NCBI GenBank assembly: GCA_000151295.1
Contig: GG745342.1
Location: 102,087-166,086, forward strand
Reading direction: 5' to 3'
DNA: 64,000 nucleotides
Source of the DNA: Allomyces macrogynus ATCC 38327
Lineage: Eukaryota; Blastocladiomycota; Blastocladiomycetes; Blastocladiales; Blastocladiaceae
The notes below the pieces were generated by a model. The model did no database searches, was not told the DNA's origin, and saw only the letters and a program-made list of their open reading frames with translations. The position numbers were made by a program, and so were the translations under genes. Shown in pieces: positions 52,606 to 63,597 of the stretch. Position 1 is the first letter of the stretch, and the number at the start of each line of letters is the position of its first letter.

Positions 52606-53037
52606 GTGCTAATACTTGACGATCCGCTTTCAACTGGTGACGTGAGTGTCACCCGACGTTTGTTTGATACATGGCGAAACGCTCCAGCGCTCCAGAACAA
52701 GCAGAACACGACTCGCATGCTTGTGCATTTTGGCAAGGACTGTGACGAGATCGTGGTGCTCGCTCAGGTTGCTGCAGTGTTGGGAACCTGAGCTGCAATT
52801 CGTGCGCCGGTGCTTGCTTATCCTGCACTTGATTTGAACATGGATGCGGGACTGCTGCTCATGACGATGCTTGACTTGCTGTGGCACGATCCGTTTCTGT
52901 GCAGAATGATCGCCAATGTGGCTGACGACGTGGGTCACCGACGATGTGAACAGATTGGTGTTGTTGTGTGTTGCGATGTTGACCTCATCTTCTTGAATTA
53001 CCCTGACGCATTCTGGTGGAGAGTGCTCAGTTCGTAG
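52606..53037 (+). pseudogene. Ghost ORF with one in-frame TGA
   Basis: A single plus frame is protein-like on both sides of a TGA at 52789-52791: RRLFDTWRNAPALQNKQNTT, MLVHFGKDCDEIVVLAQVAA before; DAGLLLMTMLDLLWHDPFLC, RMIANVADDVGHRRCEQIGV after, ending at 53037. CGA-to-TGA would explain the stop. No family is recognised. Confidence 0.35.
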
Positions 53038-53487
53038 CTCGCGTCCATTTTTTTCCTAGCGGAAATGCATCATCATCTTTTTTGGCAGCGCAAGTTCAGA
53101 GGAGCGAATCCTGCCCTCGATTTCGAGCGATTTCGAGCTGTTGCCTCGCCTGCCAGCCCGTACTGCTCACTTGAACACTGTTCCACAGACGCTGGCGGAG
53201 ACTTGCGCCCTTCAAGATGACAATGAACGTCAGCACATACAACCAGACGACATGATTTCACTCAGGATTCGGTGTGTGTGTGTGCGTCAGATTTCCGTGA
53301 CATGCTGTCCTGCGGGCAAGTCGATGGATTGCTACTTTCCGGCAGACCATTACGTATCAGCGCTGCAGCTGCAACGTCGTACTCTACGGCCTGCATTTAT
53401 TATCGACCAGCTGCAACTCGACATCCAGAGTATTGGCAATGAACCAGCCGTCATTTGGGCAATTCCCGCCCACCTCCAGGATCCGGA
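53038..53487. other. Spacer between array copies A and B
   Basis: No gene is supported. Confidence 0.35.
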
Positions 53488-55240
53488 ATGGCGTCAATGC
53501 CGCCTGCCGCCATTGAGCCGCCGACTACACCACGGCCCACCAGTTTCGTGCCTGCGCAATCATCCAATTTCCAGCAACAACAACCATATTATCTGCCGAC
53601 TGGGCAGCACCATAGGAACATTGCATGGGCAGACGGGACTCGCGCGCGCAGCCGTCTCTTGTCGCACCGGTGTCACCGTCGCTGGTCCAGCGATGCCACC
53701 GCAACGGCCGATTACGCAGCCCGCACCTGCCACGCCCGACGACTATCCCTCCGCCCACCGCGCGATCAGCGGTCCCAGTCGTACTGACCCCCGCGAGCAC
53801 GCCGATCGCGCAGCCCGACGGACAACTGCATCATGATGGCCCTGCATCGCTCGTTTGGAGCTCCAATTCGAGCACGCCCTCGCACCCACCCGACGGCCGT
53901 GCCGCCATGTTCTTGTCCCAAATAAACCAGCCCGACGCTCGCACGTCGCCGTTCACGTCGCCTGCACTGCAGAACCACGTCGACGATCGGTCGAGCCAGC
54001 ATGATGCTCGGTCGACGACGCTCATGTACCACCTCACGAGCTCGACCCACAGCTGCGCTCCCACCCTGACCATCGCCCGATTTTGTTCCTGCCGCAATCT
54101 GACCCACATTCGCGCGCGCACTCGGGGAGCCGACCAATTTCGTTCTTGTCGCAACCCGAGACCACCCCGCCGTCGTCGGTGCAGCCGATCTGTCAACCCA
54201 ACGAGGGTTCTGATATGCGGGCGGCCGCGTTTCTCGCGCCATTGCATGAATGCGAGCGTGACCGCCCGGAGATTTCATTCATTCCGCAGCAGCCACAGCC
54301 TCGGTTGCGGTCAAGGTCGCGTTCGCCCAGCCGCTCCAGCTCGCTCCGTGACCGAGATCGCGAATATGACCGGGACCGCGACCATGACCGCGCGTACCGC
54401 CCCGCAGCGTCCACGCCGTACTCGCAGCACGAGCCGTTGGCGCACCATCACCACCAGAACGACCGCCATCCGCGTCGTCCACCCTGCCGCCGCACGCCCT
54501 TGTTTTACCTGGTCCGCCGACTGCCGCGCAGCGCAAGATTAAGGTGCTGTTCCTGGTCAAGATTCGCGGCGGCCAAACGGCCGACTTGGTCCCGCACATG
54601 GACAAGTTCGCGAAAGTAGTGGGCGATGCACAGTTTGTGCACATGGACCCGACGCGCAACAAGATCATGTTCTACGTGCCCCGGAACTCGACGTACGTGG
54701 GGTACTTTGACAGTTGTCTGGCACCGAACCTCCTTTTAACGAGTCCGGACTCGGTCAGAGGGCCGTGTCCAACGTGTTGCGTGCAACCGGGGTCGTCATT
54801 GTCGGCATGTGACTCCAGGTGCGTTTTTCGCCGACTGGATTGGCTTGCCGCATTCGCTGACGAGGCTCCACCCATCTCCAGTTTAAACCGGTGCATCCAA
54901 ACGATGTTTGTTCACTGGTCCGAATCCGAACGACACGCCGGAACGCGTTTATTGTCGTGCACCCGCCGGGCTCGAACCGGTTCATGATTGCCCCGCTTGA
55001 TGGCGCGTTTATTGATCGGCCGACGTGCCCGCTTCCCGGGACCAACATCCCGTACGTTTTCGCTCTCGCTTGGCCACACTTTCATGGCTGACGCAGCGAG
55101 GCGCGCCCATGCGCGATCTAGGTTCGTGTACCTGACGTTGCCCGGCGCGCATAGTCGCTCGAGCAGGTCGACTTTGAGAACCGTAAGACGCGGGTACGTT
55201 GACGCGCCAGTCGCGCCATGGATCACATGGCCTCATCTCC
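53488..55240 (+). pseudogene. RS-rich tandem family, copy B (broken)
   Basis: Start MASMPPAAIEPPTTPRPTSF. The RS region (RSRSRSPSRSSSLRDRDRE, DHDRAYRPAA) is followed by a change of frame at about 54450. Domain 2 follows: IKVLFLVKIRGGQTADLVPH, VVGDAQFVHMDPTRNKIMFY. RAVSNVLRATGVVIVGM is next, with a TGA at 54810-54812 where copy C reads on. Then come FKPVHPND, NAFIVVHPPG, PLPGTNIP, and after an intron FVYLTLPGAHSRSS. The N-terminal part also changes frame near 53650. Domain 1 is not recognisable. Copy B is therefore non-functional as it stands. Confidence 0.65.
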
Positions 55241-55733
55241 GATCGCGGTCCTGGTCTGTTGCTGCTTTCTACTGGTATAGATCGTCCCAATCAAGAGTGC
55301 TGTGGCAGTATTTGCGGATCATGAGCGGCACGCAGATCTGCTTCGCTCTATTGCGACAACCGTTAAGTATTGATACGATTGAAGGTGGCACATCATTATT
55401 TCAAGTTTCATTTTGTTGCGCTGTGCGGTGTCGTTGCCGCTCGCAGGCACGGCGCGACGTGCGGTGGACAAGGATGCACCGAGCAAGCAACCGCGAGGAG
55501 ACTGACCGCGCTGGCCAAACAGTACACATTTACACAGGTTGAAGTGAGTGCTGTGAGGGATCGAAATCATATTTGTTGAGAAACTTGCACGTGCTTTCCG
55601 CGGCAAGCGCGACTTTGCTGCAATATCTTTTGCACCGCAGACACTGAACTGGTGGGCTTCGTCGTTCACTGATCCCGCGACGAACTAAACATCCTCTAGC
55701 GACTGCGACTGGTCGCAACGGCCTGCAACGACC
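55241..55733. other. Spacer between array copies B and C
   Basis: Decayed 3' sequence of copy B and the promoter of copy C; no separate gene seen. Confidence 0.35.
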
Positions 55734-58644
55734 ATGGACCCTCCAACACTTGTCTGGCGCGTCCCTGCCTCGTCGGCGCCGGTCAATGCAGGCACCGCTC
55801 CATCGACGGAATGGCCGGCGGCAACGTCGACTGTCCAAGCACCAGCAAGCAACCCCTATGCCGGTTATCATTGGCAGCAGCCGAGACCTGCGAGCAATGT
55901 TCCGGCCGGTCCGACGACTGCGGCTGCTGCCTTGCAAGCATCGGCGCCCTCGCTGGACCTGTACCAGCGGCAGCAAAGCATGGGCGCCACGGCGGCAAGC
56001 GCAACGGCTGGGACTACAGTGCCCGGGGCGGCACGATCAGTGCACGCGCCGTTTGCTACGCCGTATGCTGCCGCACAGTCGTGGGCTCCAGTCGCAGCGC
56101 CAGCACAGCAGGCTCCTCCGATTTGGCCACCTCCCCCCAGCGCATTGGCCGGTGCGGTCATGGGCCAATGGCCACCTGCCGCTCCTGCAACGGCGACGCC
56201 GAATTCAGCCGCACCCGTTGCGCCGTCCGACGACGACGAGGTACCTTTTCCTCCACCAGGTCATGCTCCTGCACCTGTCATGGTTCTGACGTGGCTCGTA
56301 CAATAGGCCACGATTCTGTTTGCCCTCCGTACTCGCACCAGTGCTGGTCAAGCGCCGACCGTGCACGTGTGCGAGCCCGTCGTCCTCGCGCCCGGTGCAG
56401 AGAAAGCGCTGTCGCTCGTCGAGTTGCTGGTCGCATCGCCGCATCCGCTCATCCAAAACTTGCTCGCGGTCACGCCCTACTTGGCCGACCTGGTGCGCCG
56501 CGCGGGCATCATGCCGGCTCTCGTGACGAGCGCGAGTCAATGGCACCGTGATCTGGCGACACGGTGCGTGTGGGTCCTCTCGTGTCGCTCGAACTAGTTG
56601 CCAGCTCATCATATTCTTGATTTTCCAGTTACGGCCTCAACGCGGCACCCGGGTTCCCGGCGACGTTCTCCCCCGTTTCTTTTGCTCTTGCGCCGGTTTC
56701 GGCATCTACTGCTCCGTCCGCGCTCTCGTCGATGCATTCTGTCTTGCCCACATCCTCATCGACGTACCCTGCCCTGGCCGCGCCCTCGTTGGCGGTTCCT
56801 CTCCTCCCCACGGCCTCCCCGGTACCCTCTGCTTATTCCACGTCCGCGTCGGCGCATCCTCCCCACCCCACGTCCGCGTCTGCGCATCCGACCCAGCCCA
56901 CGCCCGCGACGGCACCTCCTGTCCTCCCAACATCCTCATCGGCCCTTGCTGCCCTCCCTACGCCCTCGACCGCATTCCTCGCTGCTCCTGCATCATCCAC
57001 GGCGCCTCTCGTTCTGTCACCCTCTCCCGCGCTTCGTGCCCTCCCCACCCCCTCGTCGCTGCTCCCGAACGAACCCTCCCCGGCGCTCGCGCTTCCCGCA
57101 CCGTCGCACCATGACCCGATCTCGATCAAGGCGCGGTCGCGGTCTCTGTCGCGCACGCCATCACCGACCCGCTCGCATTCTGGGCCGCGTTCCCCGTCAC
57201 GGCCGCGGTCCGAGTCTCGAGCGCGTTCCACGTCCCGGTCGCGCGATAAGAAACGGCACCATGATCGCAATCGCGACCGCGACCGTGACGACGAGCCGCG
57301 CCGGTCGGACCGCCGGCGTCGCAGCCGGAGCCGCAGTCGCAGTCGAACCCGGTATAATGCGCGCAAGCGCAGCCCCAGTCCGAGTAAACGTAGTCGGCGG
57401 TCACGGCGGAGCTGGAGCCGCAGTCACAGCCGCAGTCGGCGGCAGTATCGCGACCGGTCGCGGACCCGGAGCCCGAGTCCCGGCCGCGCGACAAAGCGGC
57501 GGCGTGACCGGTCGCGCAGTGCGAGTCGGTCGCGGAGTGCGAGTCGGTCGCGGAGTGCGAGTCGGTCGCGGAGTAGCGCGGCCAAGCCGTCGACTGGTGC
57601 TCCTGAAAAAGCGCCTGCGGCAATGGCACCAGCGCCGGTCGCGACGGCACCTGTCGCAGCGGCACCCGCTGCCGTCACGACCGTTCCAGACGCCATGCCG
57701 TCGCCAGTCCCGTCGCCGCCGAGCCGCGTAGGCTTTTACGTCAAGACGAGCGGCGCGCCACTAAAGAACTTGCTGCCGCACATGCACCGGATCGTCGACA
57801 TTATTCCGAGCGCGCGCGAAGTGCACTTCGATCAGGCCAGGAGCCGTGTCGTGTTTTGGGTGCCGAGGGTGCCAAAGTACGTCGCGGAGCGCGTTTATTT
57901 GTTATTTTCTCATTGCAGAACTGACCGTCGTTTGGGGGTACGCTGCAGTGTCATTCCGACCGTCATGAAGGAATCCGGCGTCATTCTGGGCGGTGTTTTC
58001 TTGGACGTACGTTTCCGTCTCTCTTCCTTTCGCTTCGCACTCGTATCGCTCACCATTCCCCCCCCCCCCCCCCCCTCTCCAGTTTGAACCCGTAGAGCGA
58101 AACGACGTGCCCACCGGCCAGCGCCCGCACCGCCGCAACGTCTACGTCGTCTTCCAGCTCCCGAACAACGACAAGGACCTGGAGTGGAAAATGCGGCTGC
58201 TCAACCTGCACCATGGCGTGCTCGATCGGTCCAACTTGACCGTGCCTGGCACGGGCACACCGTACGTCGTTCTCGTCGCACCTCGCGTCGCCGCTTGCGC
58301 TCACGCCGTCCTGCCCTTGTAGGTTCGCGTACTTGTCGTTGCCTGGAGAGTACGTCGGCGGCGGTCGCAAGCTCGACCAGACGGAGATCGGCGGGCAAAA
58401 GATCCGGGTCCGTCGCTTCGAGTTGATTGCTCGTCGGAGCACCAGCAGCTCACGCAGCCGTTCACGCCAGGTGTTTTTGATGAAGCAAGCGCACACGGTC
58501 TTTGCGAGTGAGTCGCGGCACCGTCACGTGCTCAACGGCATGGCGGCAGCAGTCGCAGCAGGAGGTACGTGTCCGAGCGCGGGCCCAATTTGGTTTTCGT
58601 GCACGCTCACCTTGGTTTGGTCGATAGGTGTTTGGACGGATTAG
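55734..58644 (+). CDS. RS-rich tandem family, copy C (intact, 835 aa)
   Basis: Exons: 55734-56240, 56307-56563, 56629-57876, 57949-58006, 58083-58261, 58323-58564, 58628-58644; all phases close; introns 61-80 nt. Layout: Pro/Ala-rich N-terminus (MDPPTLVWRVPASSAP), domain 1 of about 60 residues (VHVCEPVVLAPGAEKALSLV, LIQNLLAVTPYLADLVRR), a Ser/Pro/Ala linker, and a long RS domain (residues about 440-570, RSRSASRSRSASRSRS). Domain 2 follows (VGFYVKTSGAPLKNLLPHMH, AREVHFDQARSRVVFWVP), then VIPTVMKESGVILGGVFLD, RRNVYVVFQLPNND, FAYLSLPGEYVGGG and HRHVLNGMAAAVAAGG. RS domains typify nuclear splicing and RNA-processing factors; a nuclear RNA role is an inference. The last intron has a length divisible by 3 and may be retained. 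I do not recognise domains 1 and 2. Confidence 0.75.
58058..58075. repeat. C18 homopolymer in copy C intron 4
   Basis: Exactly 18 C, forming the pyrimidine tract of the intron before FEPVERND. Confidence 0.9.
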
Positions 58645-59165
58645 TCGACGAGGAAATACCCTTGAGCAGGCCGCGTGGTGCGGTGGACAGGATGCGCGCC
58701 GGCTCTATTGTTTTTTTTTGGTTGGAATGTTAAAGTGTGCAGGCCGAACCGTGTTCCATTTGTACATGACGTTGCTTGTCATTTTTCTTTCGACGAAATG
58801 ATCAAAAGTGAATGTGTGACTTGCGAGTGCCTGACCTCCAACTGGAGACTCACGGACGACAGGGACGGGGGCGACGAAGGGCGATGAGGTCGACACGGGA
58901 CGCTCTTATTCTTTGTTCTGGAAACGAACACATTGTTTCTCCGTTTCCGCGTGCGTCATCTTTTCATTCCTTCAGATCGGAAACGGCCTGGACAATGAAT
59001 GGTTGGTGGTGGCGCTTGGCGGCGCACCTTTGAATGGCGCTTGGGTGCAGCGGATGCAGGGAGGGAAACCGACTCAAGTCTCCGCCCGGTTTCTCCGCGT
59101 CTCTCTCATAAATACGCAGCCAACCTCACCGTCGCGCGACAGCGACACTGGCCCTGATCCAAGCC
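58645..59165. other. Intergenic with TATA box
   Basis: Space between copy C and Cys-rich copy 3. ATAAATA at 59108-59114, about 52 bp before the ATG, is the likely TATA box. Confidence 0.45.
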
Positions 59166-60206
59166 ATGACTTGCCCTTCCTCGACGCTGCTTCTCGTTGC
59201 GCTTCTTGCGCTGTCCGTTCAGGCGCAATTGGCGGATGTGCCGACCATACCGACCGTGCCCGGTGTACCGACCGTACCGACCTCAACCGCGTCTTCCGCC
59301 ACGCTGCCGACGACGAGCGCGACCTCGGCGACCATTTCCACGGCCAGCAGCATCACATTACCTACGATCTCGTCGTCGAGCAAGGCCACGATCTCCGCGA
59401 GCAGCACGTCATCCGCCCTTCTCGCATCGACCACAGTTTCATCCACCTCGGCTGCGCCTAGCGGCACCCCCGGCGTCGATCCCACGCTTGTGCAGGAATG
59501 CCGGTCGAAAGTCAACCAGCTCGCCGCCTGCCTCGACGCAACCTGGAATGACTCGCCCTCAATCAAGTACGACGACGCCGTGAAACGGCTCGAGACATCG
59601 GCGTGCTCCGACGACTGCTGGCACGCACGGCGGTGGATCTGGCAAACGCCGAGCCGCGCAACGCAGTGCATGGACATAGTCGGTATTCCCTCGGGCGATC
59701 GGCTCAAGATCACGCCCGCCGTGCTTGACCAGGCGTGCCTGGGCGTCGTTCCCGGCGAGAAGAACGCGGACGGTCAGTATTGCCACCTGCTCTTCAAGAA
59801 TACGCTGGCGACCAAAGGCGTGTCCGAGGAGAAGTTCTTGGCCGATCCGTCGAGTTTGCCCAAGGACCAGGCATGTACTCCGTGCATGAAGGCATTGTCC
59901 GAGTACGACAAGCACATGCTGCAGATGCTGAATGGGACCAGCTACACGCCGACGACGACCGTGTTGACGGCCACGGTCGCGCAGGCGACGGTCACGTCGT
60001 CGCCCATGGTCTGGCCGCAGATCAAGCCGGCGTTCCCGGATGACGCCGCGATTGACCGCATTCATGCGTATTGCAAGTGGGATGAGACGAAGGCGAACGA
60101 TCAAGGCGAGAGCGGCGCAGTCGAGGCTGCGACGACCAAGAGCGTGTCGCTGATGGTGGCCGTGATGGCGATGGTGCTCGCGGTGGCTGGCATGGTGCCC
60201 GTGTAG
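59166..60206 (+). CDS. Cys-rich secreted, probably GPI-anchored protein (copy 3, intact)
   Basis: Single exon of 346 aa. A signal peptide (MTCPSSTLLLVALLALSVQA) is followed by about 80 residues of Ser/Thr-rich stalk. The Cys domain reads ECRSKVNQLAACLDATW, TSACSDDCWHARRW, RATQC, LDQACLGV, QYCHLLFKN, FLADPSSLPKDQACTPCMKA, IDRIHAYCKW. The end is a short linker and hydrophobic tail (VSLMVAVMAMVLAVAGMVPV) typical of GPI addition. This is the cleanest copy and the reference for the others. Function is unknown; a zoospore, cyst or wall surface protein is plausible. Confidence 0.82.
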   Translation: MTCPSSTLLLVALLALSVQAQLADVPTIPTVPGVPTVPTSTASSATLPTTSATSATISTASSITLPTISSSSKATISASSTSSALLASTTVSSTSAAPSGTPGVDPTLVQECRSKVNQLAACLDATWNDSPSIKYDDAVKRLETSACSDDCWHARRWIWQTPSRATQCMDIVGIPSGDRLKITPAVLDQACLGVVPGEKNADGQYCHLLFKNTLATKGVSEEKFLADPSSLPKDQACTPCMKALSEYDKHMLQMLNGTSYTPTTTVLTATVAQATVTSSPMVWPQIKPAFPDDAAIDRIHAYCKWDETKANDQGESGAVEAATTKSVSLMVAVMAMVLAVAGMVPV

Positions 60207-60867
60207 TTAGGTCTGCGCCCGATGGAGGCCGGGGTTGCGAAATGAGCCGGTTGTTTGCCGCAATGAAAAGGTAATACATGCGTAGGGATAGTATCGGAGA
60301 GCTGTGACTGGAAAATGGAGTTGGAGCGCACGCGGCGATACGAAAGAAACGTGTCATATTTGGACCGACGCTGCGGAGAAATAGCTCATCCCTGAAGCGC
60401 AACCGCACATCACACGTCTCACACTCGTCCAACAAATCCGCGTCAGGGTTCCTGAAGCGAGAACGAGTGGGAGCGCACAGGATGCGCTGGGCGAGGGCGC
60501 TGGGCACAAACGCATCTTTACATTGTCTTGATGTGGGCCGCATGAAGTGGCGTTGATGGCATAGCTGTTCGTCGGTGCTCATCCGTGATCCGTGGGTACC
60601 ACAGAAGAGGTCGCCCACGTTGACAAGGATTCTGCCAACTTTTTTCGAGCAGCAACGCTCTGCAACGCCGCTCTCACCAGCAAACCGCCTGGCTGTGGCA
60701 AAAGTCGCCGGCATCTGGTTCTTTCGAGAATGAACTTGAACGCACACACTCGCGGTTGCAACAGCTTCAAAGCGCCGAGGAGCACCGCGCGAGCCTATAA
60801 ATAGACGCTCGTGCCCGCACACTCTTGCAGCATATTTGCACCAGCCTTGTTTCAAAACGATATTGCC
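60207..60867. other. Intergenic with TATA box
   Basis: TATAAATA at 60796-60803, about 65 bp upstream of the next ATG, closely resembles the boxes of the other paralogs. Confidence 0.45.
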
Positions 60868-61718
60868 ATGAGTCTCCCGCCTCTGCCGTTGCTTCTGATC
60901 GTGCTGCTCGCGCCCTCCACCATCACCACACCGATCTCAAGCAAGCGTCCACCACCGCATCAACCGCGCCGACCACACCCAGCGCAACGCCAGTCTCCTC
61001 GATCAGCGGCACCGGCACCATGAATGCCACGGAACGCGCAACTTTCGAGACCGCGTGTAATACCACCCTCGACGCTCTGACCAATTGCCTGCTTGGGACC
61101 TGGAGCGACCCCGCGATTTTTGGTGTTGCTGAGGGCCAGAAGCGGCACAATCGCGCATGCACTTCCCAGTGCCATGAGGCGAAGATCTGGGCCACGGAAA
61201 CGGGCAACAAGACAGGCTATCTCGCGGCCAGCTGGAAAATGCCAAGTCGCGCTGTGCAGTGCAAGGACGCGGTTGGGGCCCGCGGATCAACCATTCTCGG
61301 ATTTGCACCTATTGTTCTCGACGAGGATTGTCTTCCCGGCAAGGGTATGCCCCCAAGCATGGGCTGCTACTCAATCCTGCGGAACTCGCTGTTCGAGCAA
61401 AACGTGACGGCTGGCAAGTTTGTTGCTGATCCGTCAGTGGTGCCCAAGTACATTGCGTGCGGGCCGTGTATGTGCAAGCTCGCCGATTGCGACGAGCGCA
61501 TGCTGCGGGCGCTCAACGGGGCCACGCCCGAGTCCGTGACGACGGTGCTGACGGAGACGATTACGCGCGTCGTGACCGGGAATGAAGGACAGCATGACGC
61601 ACAGCCTCATGCTCACCTTTGGCAGAGCAACGACATTAACAAAACTGAGCCAGGCTTCTCGTTGATCGCCAACAACTGTTATCCCTTTGACCACGCACTG
61701 GACGCAATTGCGACGTAA
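60868..61718 (+). pseudogene. Cys-rich family copy 4, frameshifted and without GPI tail
   Basis: A signal peptide (MSLPPLPLLLIVLLAPSTI) is in one frame. The body is in the next frame after a one-base change at about 60935-60945: FETACNTTLDALTNCLLGTW, RACTSQCHEAKIW, RAVQCKDAVG, LDEDCLPGKG, GCYSILRN, FVADPSVVPKYIACGPCMCK. The protein stops at DHALDAIAT, exactly where the others continue with YCKW, a linker and the GPI tail, so it would be secreted but unanchored at best. The stop is only 19 bp upstream of RS copy D. Confidence 0.7.
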
Positions 61719-61737
61719 AAAACAGCAAGAAACCATC

Positions 61738-63115
61738 ATGGATGTGCCGCCCACGCTCTCATGGCGCGTGCCAACCCTGGCACCTGCGCACACATCTACT
61801 ACCACCGCCGCAATGATACCAGTACCCATCACGGCGTGGCGCCCAGGTCTGGCTGTTGATCAGCAAAGCGCGCCACTGGGCCATATCGCAGCGACCGAGC
61901 AACAATTCTCCACTGTGAATCATCTGGCCGCGCACAATTCCTCGGCTTTCAGACTCAGCTGGCGGCCTGGTGTCACTTTTGGCATTGCACCAGCCCCTGT
62001 TTCGTTCGGTGCCTTATTGGGTGCAGGAGGCACAGTTGCTTCGTCCGCCGCCATTACCGCCGCGAGCCATGGTATGCACGGCCCACCTGCGCACGTGTCT
62101 GGCACAGGCCATCACTGGACACTGGCGTTGGCCGCTCCAACTACGGTCAAGCTTCCATTACCCGCAGGTTTCCATCCTGTCCACGGACCAAGCGCAACGG
62201 CGAGTGGTGACGGCGAGTTCACACTTCTCCACCGTGTTCTGCAGGCTGTGCGTCGCGCTAACATGTTGGGCGCAATTTAGGCCACGGCCTTTTCACCGTG
62301 CACATGAGCGCGTGCGCAGGCCCTGGCTCTGTCGTGCACGTTTGCGAGCCCGTCGTGATTGCGCCGGGTCCATCAACAGTTCATTCTCTGGCTGACACGC
62401 TTGCCGCAACGCCGTCGCCGCTGCTGCACAACTTGCTCGATGTGACATCATTCCTCGCTGATATACTTGGCCAATCGCACAGGCACCGTCCCCGTTCTTG
62501 TGCCAAGCGCGAGCCAGTGGCACCGTGATGTGGTCGGAAGGTGCGGCGTTTGTCACCTGTTCGCTTGTCCTGGAACCAAACGGCTGATCTGATTCCTTGA
62601 TCATCAGCAGTCCGGGTACGGTACCTTTGCTTCCCACGCCGCTGCCCACGCCAGCGTCTCAGCCTCGTTCCAGGTCGCGCGATTGACCCCAGCACGGCAC
62701 CGTGATCTGGACAAGGATTCACAGCACAGCGACGGCCATCCTCGCTCCCACGGACATGAGACCAGGCGTAGCCAGAGCCGAAGCCGCAGTCCACGCCACA
62801 GTCGCCGCAAGTCGTCAAGTTGGGATCGCAGCTGCAGTCGTAGTATGGACTACAGCCGCTGTCGGTCACGAGGCAACTGGAGCCGAAGCCTGAGCCATAG
62901 CTGTAGCGTGGGACGCGGTCGCTTGGACCGTGAACCCCATTGAGCCGAGCGACAAGCCGAGTGGCCTGCGGCCGGAGCGACGCAACGTCTATGTCGTATT
63001 AGGGCTTCTGCACGGACATGCCAACTTGGTGCCGCACATGCTCGAGCACCGGCTCCCTAACGGCATTCTTGACAAGTGCGAGCTGATAACGGAGCGCGCT
63101 AAAATGCCTTCCTAG
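61738..63115 (+). pseudogene. RS-rich tandem family, copy D (broken)
   Basis: Start MDVPPTLSWRVPTLAPA matches copy C. The first donor is lost: SGDGE is followed by TTCACA at 62218 instead of GTACC, so the exon reads on to TAG at 62278-62280, which is the old acceptor. Domain 1 persists (VHVCEPVVIAPGPSTVHSLA, LLHNLLDVTSFLADILG) with a later shift. A shortened RS region (SQSRSRSPRHSRRKSSSWD) is in another frame. Domain 2 is missing, and the tail keeps NPIEPSDKPSGLRPERRNVY and NGILDKCELITERAKMPS with a stop at 63113-63115. Confidence 0.65.
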
Positions 63116-63495
63116 GCCGAATGTGATGGTGAATTTGAATGCCGGGTCCATTCTGTCCTTTCGGCGGTGGATATGTGATGTTTGTAATCACCCTTTCCAG
63201 AAGAGCGTCCATTATGAATCTTTTGCTCGTCTTTCGCTCATCGCAAGCTGTGAAGCATCTACAGCAGGCATGATTGCCACTCAGACCATTCATTTTGCTC
63301 TTCATTCGTGTCACAATGCGCGGGCGTTGATTCACCCGTCGTTCTGTCGCAGCATGTCACAACTGTGATCTGGTGCACTGCTGCTCTCCTGATCAGAGGC
63401 CAGGAGAGCTCTCTTTCAACCAGACGCATCCTCCACCACCTGCAAAATCATCCAACCTCGGAACAACACACCACGAAGACCGACTATATCCCACC

Positions 63496-63597
63496 ATGGA
63501 GGCGCCACCGATGCTCTCGTGGCGCAAGCCAACAACCGCGGCACCCGACGCGCACGAACCCTGGCAGTTTGCACTGACCTCATTGAATGTTATCTAG
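63496..63597 (+). pseudogene. RS-rich tandem family, copy E (first exon remnant)
   Basis: Only the start survives: MEAPPMLSWRKPTTAAPDAH, then a stop at 63595-63597. It lies about 380 bp after the end of copy D on the same strand. Confidence 0.55.
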
